From Byssothecium circinans (Eukaryota > Ascomycota > Dothideomycetes > Pleosporales > Massarinaceae), in the NCBI GenBank assembly GCA_010015675.1, contig ML976987.1, positions 23,362-51,896 on the forward strand: 28,535 bases of DNA, in the 5' to 3' direction. A program made the translations under genes and the position numbers. The first letter of the stretch is position 1; each line of letters begins with the position of its first letter. Positions 20,571-28,535 of the stretch are shown in pieces. A model generated the notes under the pieces. The model was not told the origin of the DNA. It did not search any database and saw nothing but the letters and a program-made list of their open reading frames with translations.

Positions 20571-21440
20571 AGAAGTATGAGATGGCGATGAGTAAAGGAC
20601 TCTGCTGTTTGTTTTTGGTATTTGCTTTGGAATGGAAATTGGCATTGGAATTGATTCCCTCCGCGAGGACGAGGACGAGGGGAGAAGAGAAGAGATCAGT
20701 GCGTGGGCTTTTGATTGATTTTATATTACGTGGACACATGCATGGGACAGACGCCAGGGATGCCACGGCGGATGCGAGGGATGGATGGATGGACTAGCTG
20801 GCCAAGGCATTTATATATGGACTTAACCTCATACTCATACTCATACTGATGCTCATGCTCATGCTCATGCTCATGCTCATGCTCATGCTCATGCTCATGC
20901 TCATGCTCATGCTCATGCTCATGCTCATACTTAACCATGCTTATCCATGCATGCTGCAAAAATATCAGGATCAGCTTGCGATACTTGTCGTATTTGTCTT
21001 ATGATGGATAACGTTATGGATAACTTTTTCTTGGAGTTGGCGACTGAGGAGGAGGAGGAGAAATGGTGTTTCCCTGCCGGGTGTGCGGTGGAGTGGAGTG
21101 GAGTGAAGTGAGGGATGAATTGTGCCCGACTACCGCTGACTGTGAAATGGACTGATGCTGATGCATATGAAATACGAAGTTAAATCGAGGAGGTAATGCA
21201 TAATGCATATTGCGTCATGCGTAATGTGTAATGTATGGTGGAATTGGGGGTATCTACGCTAACGCTAAAGTAACAGTGGCATAACAAAACAATTCCCATC
21301 CCCTCGTCCTTCCCTTCCCTCTCCTCTCCTCTCCTCTCCTCTGCTCTGCTCTCCTCTCCCCCCTCCTCCGCCCCAACCCCCTTCACTTCCCACCTTCCCA
21401 TCCCACCCACCAAGACCGGCAAAAAAAAAAAGGGAAAACT
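20541..21440. other. Repeat-rich spacer between converging genes
   Basis: It contains a G-run cluster just after the BTB-zinc-knuckle stop codon, a 17-unit CTCATG-type hexamer array, an A-run at about 21421 and a long pyrimidine stretch with CTCTC pentamers at about 21298-21370. The open frames here arise from repeats and are not credible genes. Confidence 0.7.
20828..20929. repeat. CTCATG-type hexamer array, 17 units
   Basis: Three CTCATA, one CTGATG, twelve CTCATG and one CTCATA. Variant units sit at the ends and the middle is homogeneous, as expected from slippage. On the minus strand it reads as alternating His-Glu codons, which produces a spurious open frame. Confidence 0.97.
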
Positions 21441-23273
21441 CTATCCCACAATCCTCCCAGCCCCCACAACCGTCCAAAACGCCTCCTCCCTCTTCTCCCT
21501 CTCCCCCCTCCCTCCCCTCCCATCCCCCAACCCGCGCTCCTCAGCATGAACATCCGCCTCGAACTCCAAGCGCACGAAGATAGGAATCTCAAGCACATCT
21601 TCGTCCTCATCCAATCCCTCCTCTTCAGCCCCCTGGCCCTCAATTCCCTCTGCACCTGCACCTGCACCGGCTGCATCCGTCCTAAAACTCAGATTCTTCG
21701 CCGTGGTTGTGGCGCTTGACGTAACGCCGCCGCCGCTGTCTAAAAACCCAGGAACGACCTCGACAATAACACTGGTCCAATTCCTCCCGCGGTCCCATAT
21801 CTTTCCCGCTTCAATCTGTCCCGCGTCCGCGCTCGAGTGCTTGATCGGCGAGAGCGAGGATGCGAGCGCGTCGTCCCAGACATCCGTGTTGGCGCCGACT
21901 TCGAACTGCGGACACAGGATGGTGACGCGGGAAGCGACTTTTCCCGGCGTCGTGGAGGGCGTGGCGAGTGTGACGCGGATGGGGTCGAAGAGCGGGTTGC
22001 TGAGGTGGAGGAGAAAGTGGGTTGGGATGCCGGGTTTGAGAGCGTTGTATGCGAAGGGTGTGCCTGTGGTTGCAGGTGCGGATGTGGATGTGGAAGTAGA
22101 GGGAGCGGGTTGAGCGGCGGGAGGGTTGGTGAAGTGGGAGGGCAGGGCGCGGATGCTTAGGCGGGGGATGTGGTTTAGGGCTAAGAGTTTGATCTTGTAA
22201 CGTGTCGATGTTATTTTCGTCTCGGGTTTGGAGAGGATGTGTCTGCAGGAGCGACAGCGCTTGGAGCGCTTTGTGCAGAGGAGAGTGGTAAGGGGACGGA
22301 GTTCCGTGTTGAAGCGGATGTTGGGGTTGGTTTGGGCGTGTTTTTGCGTGGGGGAGAGGGTGGCGGTCCAGCCTTCAGTCTTGAGGCGCTCGATTGCCGC
22401 CATGTCGGAGGATGGGTCGTGGATTGTGAGGCCTTCGAGCGTCGAGGCGGCTTCGCGCACGGGAGTGGGTTTTGGGCGCTTGTTCCTTTTGCTGGTTGAC
22501 TGGTACATGTTCACGATGCGCGAGTAGGCTGAGGGTGAGGAGAAGTTGATGTCGGTGTGGGAGAAGGGGTTTGTGGGCGTGTGGGCGTCGATTTGCGCCT
22601 TGTAGAAGGCGGAGAGATTGGAGAAGAGATCACTTTGGCTGGGCGGGATATCATCTTGTTCTGTGTCTGTGGTTGGTGAATCAGATGTTGGCGAGAGCAC
22701 ATTCTGATCTCGTCTCCGGGCTTCGAGGTCTTTGCGCCGCTCACGCTCCTTGTCCCGCTCTTTCTGTGTTGGTATTTGACGTCCCCCATTCGCTAGCCTG
22801 GCCAACTGCCCACTTATCCCGTTGATCTTCTCAAACTCAATGCCAATCTCTACCGTGCTCCACTTGCAGTACGGACAGGCCAGTATATATGGCGCCGCAT
22901 TGTCTCCACTTGTGTCCAGGCTATTCGTCGTCATTGGGCTTGTGCAGACCGGGCAATTGAAGCAATTCCTCGTACATCTGTTTCCATCACTCTTGACCAC
23001 TGAACTGGGGACTTCGAACAGGCAGCTCGGACAGTACCAGTTCAGCGTTTCTTCCGTCACGCAGCGTGGACAGCGGATCTGCTGGCAGTCTTCGCAGTAG
23101 AGAAGGTGCTCGAGTGGGTAGAGAGAGTAATTGGAGCGCGGATTGCGCGGGTCGAAGTCGCGTTCGTCTTCTTCGGCTTCGGCGAGGATCTGGGAGGCGC
23201 GTTTGGAGGGGAGGGGTGTGTTGTTGTCGTAGCAGTCGCAGGCGTAGTATGTGTAGGGAAATGGTTGTGCCAT
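21441..23273 (-). CDS. ro-2: Dynactin p62 subunit (dynactin subunit 4)
   Basis: Component of the pointed-end complex of dynactin, the dynein activator for retrograde transport and nuclear distribution in hyphae. Single exon, 610 residues, start MAQPFPYTYYACDCYDN. The family's cysteine pairs are present: YYACDCYDN, LLYCEDCQQIRCPRC with NWYCPSC, RNCFNCPVC, and ILACPYCKWSTVEIGIEFEK. A charged coiled-coil-like stretch (KERDKERERRKDLEARRRDQ) follows. The middle conserved element is LLCTKRSKRCRSCRHILSKP, and beta-rich C-terminal segments include RVTILCPQFEVGANTDVWD and FVRLEFEADVHAEERG. No intron is needed. It is divergent from the NDUFAF5-like gene, with 238 bp between start codons. Confidence 0.93.
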   Translation of the reverse strand: MAQPFPYTYYACDCYDNNTPLPSKRASQILAEAEEDERDFDPRNPRSNYSLYPLEHLLYCEDCQQIRCPRCVTEETLNWYCPSCLFEVPSSVVKSDGNRCTRNCFNCPVCTSPMTTNSLDTSGDNAAPYILACPYCKWSTVEIGIEFEKINGISGQLARLANGGRQIPTQKERDKERERRKDLEARRRDQNVLSPTSDSPTTDTEQDDIPPSQSDLFSNLSAFYKAQIDAHTPTNPFSHTDINFSSPSAYSRIVNMYQSTSKRNKRPKPTPVREAASTLEGLTIHDPSSDMAAIERLKTEGWTATLSPTQKHAQTNPNIRFNTELRPLTTLLCTKRSKRCRSCRHILSKPETKITSTRYKIKLLALNHIPRLSIRALPSHFTNPPAAQPAPSTSTSTSAPATTGTPFAYNALKPGIPTHFLLHLSNPLFDPIRVTLATPSTTPGKVASRVTILCPQFEVGANTDVWDDALASSLSPIKHSSADAGQIEAGKIWDRGRNWTSVIVEVVPGFLDSGGGVTSSATTTAKNLSFRTDAAGAGAGAEGIEGQGAEEEGLDEDEDVLEIPIFVRLEFEADVHAEERGLGDGRGGRGEREKREEAFWTVVGAGRIVG

Positions 23274-23511
23274 GGTGATGTTTAGTACGCGAGAATGGCG
23301 TGTATGTAGTGGGGGTCTGGCTCCTCACCGGAAGCGTTGTGGTGTCGTGTTGTGCACAAGTAAAGGTGGTGGTGGTTTGGTGTTGTCGGTGAAAAGAAAT
23401 GCCGAGGCCAAGTCCTGACATCACTTTTCTGTACACTTCTCCCCACCCTCTTAATAGCATTCGACCTTCAATTGCATCTGTACATAATTGACCTCGTTCT
23501 ACGCGTACACT

Positions 23512-24620
23512 ATGAATCCTCTCTCAATACGCGCCTTCATCCCGCCTCTGACGCGTCGGACGCTTCCCCTCCGTACAGCGCGCCACTACGCCATGCAAGC
23601 TCCCGGAGCTCCCACAATCGAAATCTTCAGCCAACAGCACAAATGGATGCAGAAAGAGCGTGCAGCAAGAGACATAGAAACTAGCCGGGGCGTAGACTAC
23701 TTGAGGGATGAGGTCGCCTCGCGGCTATGCGAGAGATTACTTGTATGGTTTCGACATTCACAGCATGGAGCTATGGCTAAGCTATCCAGGACATCAACCG
23801 CCACTTCCCCCACGTCCTCGACCTCGGCGCAAATGCCTGCAACATCGCTCGTCAACTCACACTTCCTTCTGAAGACTCTCCCGATGCTGGTCCACGTTCG
23901 AATCGAGTCGGGAAAATCACGGCCGCTGATTATTCCCAAACACTCCTATACCGAGATGCGGACCTCCCATTCAACAGCGAAGTAGATATCCAACGCGAAG
24001 TGCTCCCTGCTTCCGAACTTCTTCCTTATGAAGCGAATACGTTCGATGCGGTTTTGAGTAGCTTGAGCTTGCACTGGATCAACGACCTGCCCTCCGTTTT
24101 GGCGCAGACGAACAACATCTTGAAGCCGGATGCTCCCTTCATCGGAGTTATGATGGGCGGTGACAGCCTTTTCGAACTGCGGACATCACTGCAGCTTGCG
24201 GAGCTGGAAAGAAGAGGAGGTGTTGCTACCCACACATCACCGCTCGCGGACGTGCGTGATGTGGGTGGACTTTTACAGCGTGCGGGCTTCAATCTTTTGA
24301 CTGTCGATGTTGATGACATCGTTGTCGACTACCCTGACTCGTTCGCGTTGATGAAGGATTTGCAGGCCATGGGCGAGTCCAATGCCGTGTTATCGAGAGA
24401 AAAGGGTGGCATTCAACGCGACGTGTTGCTGGCTGCAGAGAGCATCTACCGAGCACTTCATGGAAACGAAGACGGAAGTTTGCCGGCAACGTTTCGCTTG
24501 ATTTACATGATCGGCTGGAAACCAAGCCCAACCCAGGCGAAGCCGCTGGAGCGTGGCACTGGCATGTTCAGCATCAAAGATATGCTGGAGAAGGACAAGA
24601 AGGGCGGTGGTTCTAAATGA
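23512..24620 (+). CDS. NDUFAF5: NDUFAF5-like complex I assembly factor (methyltransferase fold)
   Basis: Mitochondrial SAM-dependent protein. Its human relative hydroxylates an arginine of NDUFS7 during early complex I assembly. Exons 23512-23742 and 23790-24620 encode 353 residues. The N-terminus MNPLSIRAFIPPLTRRTLPL looks like a mitochondrial presequence. IEIFSQQHKWMQKERAA and VDYLRDEVASRLCERL are the usual family entry. The Rossmann-type motif I is VLDLGANACNIA at about 86-97. It is followed by ITAADYS, then FDAVLSSLSLHWINDLPSVL, FIGVMMGGDSLFELRTSLQL and ADVRDVGGLLQRAGF, as in the bacterial BioC-like relatives. The 47-nt intron (23743-23789) joins ERLL to DINRHFPHVLDLG. Motif I lacks the usual GxGxG, so the SAM site is somewhat divergent. 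Confidence 0.9.
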
Positions 24621-26694
24621 ATTGTCAAGACAATCTCGCAATGTTGGTGATTTCCACGTCGCAAATTAGGGTAGCACATTTCTGGCCATGTGCAGCGCCG
24701 ACAAGCATCTCGGACTTTACCGACGACCTTAGCCACTGGTTTCGATCATCCCACCGACCGGGTCAAAGACGGCACGTTCATCTTGCCTCATTACGGCATT
24801 AAGAGAGGTGGCATAACGCCTTCATGTGGCCTTTCCCACCCTAGACCGATCCATGGACACTCACGATAACGAAAGTACTTGGATATATTCATGCCACCTG
24901 ATGGCACCAAGGAGGCATCTCGCGGTCCCGTCTACAACTCCCGGTTCCCCGTTTTCTTGCCACATTGCATTGTCACCACATATCTTGCTCCATCGACGTA
25001 AGCAAGCGCTTTCGCGGATAATACATATGAGTTAGGACCTTCCTTTGTAGGGGAGAGCATTGAGAAACCCGGGCAGTCACGGTGTTCTTGTAGTCGTCGG
25101 GAACGGGGGTCCGAGGATTGTTGGGTTGGGAGGGTTCCGCGGGAATATGCCTGCTTTGTTGACGGACTTCGGGAAGCTGAATTATCCTGCTGTGGCGCTC
25201 CCATTTGCGGCCGTACGCGCGGGATTGAGGCTGGAGCTCGCGTTGCGGGGGAGAACTGGGAGGATTGGACGTAATTTGACTCCTGCGTGCAGGCCAGCGT
25301 CACCGGCAATGAGAGGGAGGGAGGCTAGAAAGCTGATGGTCTAGAGAAGCAACATCTTTGCGATCTGGAAGTTGAGAGAGCTTCGAGTGGGGATTTGTAC
25401 TAGAGGGATTAGGTAGGCTTTTGTAAGTCGAATGTCGGCAGAAAGGTCGGGGCGAAAGGGCGTGATGAACTAAAGCTCGTCCGAGAAAACGGCAACGTCA
25501 TATTGTATTGTGGGAAAAGGACGAAAGTCGATTGTTCGTCACGCTTTACTACTGCAATACCAGTCGCTCTCATAATGACTTTTCGAAGTACGAAAACAGC
25601 GTAATCGACCTTATAAGCTCTATCGAATAGACCCAGCAGTTTGTTTCAGACTAAGTACGATAGCGCACGTTTATGGTACTCTACTATTCTGAAAGCTGCC
25701 GAATCCATCGCAGACGTGATATCTCTTGACTTGTCAGTAAAACTCTCGAGGCTGTCCGGTGGATACAAGCCCGCCGAGAATCCTACTTGCTCTCTACGTC
25801 TTTACATCAGGGCTCGGTAAAGGTTCAGAACATCGTTCTTAGATATCCCTCGCGCCGAGTGTTTGAGTATTTATGTTACCCGTTTAATAGAAATACGTTG
25901 TTTGATCTTATCCCGCTCCATTGTCTGACATATCATATTTGGAAGGCCTGGAATGCCTCAAGCAAAACAGCGAAAAACTTCGGTGACGAGATGACCTTGG
26001 TCAAGATAGTGAACTCAATGTAGGAGTGTGATTGTCGGCTTCCTCAACGACACGAGAGTTGTGATGTGCTGTTCTGGCCATGTGAGCGATTAGATATCCA
26101 CGAAGCCATTCTGTTGTACAGGCCATTGTGCTGTATTATTCGATTTGAACTATCACTTTGACGCGGAGGATAGTGACGGGTGCGGACATAAAAGATGTCG
26201 TTGGAACAACCTTCGGATGCACGGACTACCGCGTCCAATCCACCATCGGCCCGCCTCGGCTTCTCCCAACTCCATCCCACATTTTATGCCGTTGCCAGAC
26301 TTCAAAGTTGGATTCGGGCGGATGTAAGAAACAGTAATAAAATGTACCATTAGTGAGATTTCAGTTGAGATGTGAACTTATGCAACATTACACTTACGGA
26401 CCAAGTAATATCGCCTGAAAGTGTACTCCCATTATGTGGTCTAACATTTAGGCCTATAATAAATATTATTATCCAAGTCGATAATATCAAGACGCAGCAT
26501 TTGAAGTTCCGTAGAGTATGCAAGTGGATGACGCCACAGCATCACTATTGGGCAAAACCGTGCCACGAAAGAGGAGGTTGCATGGAGGCGAAACCGGTTA
26601 AGTGAAGACATCGAGATGGTGTCGAAATAATACAAAACCCACCAACTGTCAAAGCTTACCTAGCAATCACACCGTAACCAGCTTCTATATCACC
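24621..26694. other. AT-richer spacer without a convincing gene
   Basis: About 2.1 kb. The left part (to about 25,340) is of ordinary composition and holds a 126-codon minus frame at 24932-25309, which is Ser/Pro-rich with no recognised family. From about 25,340 the sequence becomes visibly richer in A and T, with only short frames. No transposase, terminal repeat, tRNA or tandem array was recognised. The last part must carry the promoter of the membrane-protein gene at 26695. Confidence 0.55.
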
Positions 26695-27524
26695 ATGGCT
26701 GACGCACCACTGCTTGGAGGAGCGAACGACATAAGACACTCGACAGGGGGTCGTGTAGGGAATGCTAGGAACGTGGATAGTAGTGTGAGCGCTTTACATC
26801 ACTATTGTCTCGTTGACTTGCAAGGAAAAGACTGATAACATGAGAATAGATCAGTATTCTACGCTCCATTCTCAAAGTATTCACTGGCGGCCTGATAGCC
26901 CCAGCCGATACAACTTACGCCACCATCATGCTCCTCCTAAACTGCTCCGATGCTCAAGAACGAGATAAACTCACAATGCAGTGGCGTGACCACAAGCTCA
27001 ACGAGCTCAGCTTCATAGGAATCGTCGTACGTGCCCACTATTATTCTTCCCACAATACAATTACTAATGACTATTTGTGACAGAGCCCACTCACAGCAGT
27101 CTGTCTTGTATCAACCGGCTCCTGGCCAGAAATCAGTTCCAAACCCTGGTATATCCGAGCGATTTGGTACAGCGGCATCGTCTTCGCACTCTTCTCCGTC
27201 CTCACGGCGGCTCAACAATCGCTTCGCTTGCACCGTTTATCAGCGCACAGGGATGGTCTTCATTACATTCGCCTTTGCCTTGTTCGAGATCGGAAACGTC
27301 TGGATAGTGAAGAGGGGGAGCTCAAGCTCGTACCGCGCCGGTTCCAGATCTGGAGCTGGCAGTCTGCCATGATGTTTCTGCTGTTGGCGGTAGCGTGTCT
27401 TTTGGTTGGAATGTTAGTTTTGGTGTGGAGTTCAGTAGTGAAGGAGACGGATAAGGTTGTATATGATGAGAATGCGAAGGTGAGTGTTCAAATACATTGT
27501 AAAGACTTGATGCTACAGTGGTGA
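26695..27524 (+). CDS. Uncharacterised fungal membrane protein with three TM segments
   Basis: I recognise no named family. Exons 26695-26784, 26850-27026 and 27084-27524 encode 235 residues from MADAPLLGGANDIRHSTGG; the ATG has a good context (CACCATGG). The introns of 65 and 57 nt have GTGAGC/GTACGT donors and CTGATAAC/ACTAATGAC branch sites. Hydrophobic segments lie at about 82-104 (FIGIVSPLTAVCLVSTG), 116-135 (AIWYSGIVFALFSVLTAAQQ) and 182-207 (MMFLLLAVACLLVGMLVLVW). Between the last two is a charged loop with RLHRLSAHRDGLHYIRL. Short tails and arginine-rich loops suggest a small multi-pass protein. A strong GTGAGT near 27480 could open a 39-nt intron that would only shorten the tail, leaving the same stop codon. 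The assembled frame and splice signals make it a probable real gene in an otherwise gene-poor stretch. Confidence 0.65.
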
Positions 27525-27931
27525 CCGAAATCGGTTTCCGGTTCCTATACTTCAGTTATTCTGCGCGCACGGCCGCTGGAAAGGCGCTTTACTAAATAGA
27601 TAATAGCGCTTTGCAGGGGCTTAGAAAGTGGCGAAATCATAAGCTGCGCCACATGTACCTCTACCTACCTGTTCTCTATACATTTTGAAACACTTACAAG
27701 CTCCTGGCCGGTACGGGTCGGCCATCCTCCCTACTAGTGTGATCAAGGTGTTCGTTCGCATCAAGTGGCAAATATATAATCCAAAATTCTGCACGTGGAC
27801 ACCTTGGTCGATTGATCTACGGTATACTCGAAGGTTCGATGTGGCAAATTTGCAAGCTATATATATGCTGATCCCCGGCCCTCTATGAGACAGAGGGAAT
27901 AATAAATATATAATAGTGAAAGAATAGCAGT
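27525..27931. other. Spacer between membrane-protein gene and WD40 remnant
   Basis: AT-rich. It holds a 104-codon minus frame at 27621-27935 and a 67-codon plus frame at 27685-27888, neither with recognisable content. No repeats or RNA genes were seen. Confidence 0.5.
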
Positions 27932-28258
27932 TCAAATACTCCTAACGCCATAGAACGTATTAGACTTGTTACGCTCAAGATTACATATCCATACTCTACC
28001 ATGGCTAGTACCAATACCGATCACATTCTTAGATACTATGAAACATGACGGCCGATATTCTGATGGTAGCCATAAGATGTTCTTCGAATCGTAATTTATC
28101 CACGTACGATCTGAACTCTTGCCTAAGCCTTGATAGACTGTGTTGTCTGACCCCGACACCAGCCGTGTCGAGTCGTGGGAGAAGGCGACGGACCTAACAT
28201 AGCTGCTATGGCCCTCGAGCGTCTGGAGGCACACGCCGCTGCTCGCATCCCAGATCTT
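27932..28258 (-). pseudogene. Remnant of a WD40-repeat NLR-type gene (C-terminal part)
   Basis: Reading on the minus strand from 28258, the frame gives KIWDASSG, then CLQTLEGHSSYVRSVAFSHD and TRLVSGSDNTV: the end of one WD40 blade and most of another, of the highly uniform kind found in fungal NACHT-WD40 proteins. It then passes straight into YQGLGKSSDRTWINYDSKN and LWLPSEYRPSCFIVSKNV with GRVWICNLE, which resembles the non-repeat C-terminal tail of such genes. The open frame extends upstream to about 28365 but contains no ATG and no NACHT or further blades. Most of the gene is missing, apparently by an internal deletion joining a repeat to the tail. It ends at TAG/TGA-bounded position 27932. 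Confidence 0.7.
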
Positions 28259-28434
28259 TTTTGGACGGACGCCGCTCTCGCTAGCAGCAAAGGACGGAGA
28301 GTAATCCCACTTCCATAAGCATACATCTACTCCTCTCGACTCCTCATTCGCGAAAAGAAAAATTAGATCTCACAGCCCCGGTACGCAATTACCAATCTAC
28401 ATTTAAATAGTGACGTGACTAGGATAAGATTCTT

Positions 28435-28535
28435 CTACGAATGGGGGCGGTACGCTCGCAGCAGCTTGACTACCGCCTCGTGCCCGTTCCCTGCTGCCCA
28501 CGTAAGCGACGTCCGTCCGTCCTTGTCCTTCGCGT
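28435..28535 (-). CDS. Ankyrin-repeat protein, C-terminal end (partial)
   Basis: The last 32 codons of a minus-strand gene that continues past the right edge. They read KDKDGRTSLTWAAGNGHEAV then VKLLRAYRPHS and a TAG stop at 28437-28435. The DGRTSLTWAAGNGHEAVVKLL pattern is a clear ankyrin repeat (G-T-x-L-x-x-A-A-x-x-G-H-x-x-V-V-x-L-L). In fungi such high-identity ankyrin arrays often end NLR-type (NACHT/Patatin/purine-phosphorylase) proteins, which would match the neighbouring WD40 remnant, but the upstream domains are outside the window. Confidence 0.75.
   Translation of the reverse strand, partial: AKDKDGRTSLTWAAGNGHEAVVKLLRAYRPHS

Noticed and set aside
20726..20959. 77-codon minus-strand frame with a His-Glu repeat
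   Set aside because: It is simply the translation of the hexamer microsatellite, with no other coding signal.
1..28535. tRNA genes, CRISPR arrays, intact transposons or a biosynthetic gene cluster
   Set aside because: No B-box-like GGTTCRANTCC outside coding sequence, no spaced direct repeats, no transposase or reverse transcriptase motifs, and no backbone enzyme of secondary metabolism were seen.

Overview
This is nuclear DNA of a filamentous ascomycete (Pezizomycotina). Dothideomycetes, perhaps Pleosporales, is my best guess from the gene content and the NLR-type WD40 tail; I cannot prove it from the sequence alone. The evidence is many short introns (about 45-100 nt) with CTAAC/CTGAC-type branch sites, genes packed on both strands, ascomycete-restricted families (DUF7918, GtaA-like glutaminase, mL58), and an AT-richer right end holding remnants of NLR-type repeat genes.

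Left to right. 1-1127: a TGTA microsatellite and otherwise unassigned sequence. 1128-4903 (-): cytosolic leucyl-tRNA synthetase in seven exons, including a 16-nt microexon. Its upstream region carries a 31-bp tandem duplication, and each copy brings a perfect TGAGTCA Gcn4/CPC1 site. 5710-8501 (+): glycogenin in five exons. 8502-9966: spacer full of short tandem repeats. 9967-10512 (-) and 10697-12433 (+): ribosomal protein uL15 (L27a/yeast L28) and a Dug1-type Cys-Gly dipeptidase, sharing a 184-bp divergent promoter. 12714-13466 (+): mitoribosomal protein mL58. 13752-16430 (-): secreted GtaA-like glutaminase, with one likely GC-AG intron. 16936-18234 (-): DUF7918-type protein. 18687-20540 (+): an unusual protein with a BTB/POZ-like N-terminus and three CCHC zinc knuckles. 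21441-23273 (-): dynactin p62. 23512-24620 (+): NDUFAF5-like complex I assembly factor. 24621-26694: AT-richer spacer without a convincing gene. 26695-27524 (+): an uncharacterised three-TM protein. 27932-28258 (-): remnant of a WD40-repeat NLR gene. 28435-28535 (-): the C-terminal end of an ankyrin-repeat gene running off the window.

Most genes are housekeeping: translation (LeuRS, uL15, mL58), mitochondrial function (mL58, NDUFAF5, perhaps a mitochondrial Dug1 isoform), glycogen priming, glutathione and glutamine breakdown, and dynein transport. They form divergent or convergent neighbours, not a dedicated pathway cluster. The best candidates for something undescribed are the BTB-zinc-knuckle protein with its possible intron-retention isoform, the duplicated CPC1-site element upstream of LeuRS, and the decayed NLR remnants at the right edge. 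Exon boundaries were inferred by hand from splice signals, frame and remembered family conservation. Every multi-exon model given sums to a multiple of three.
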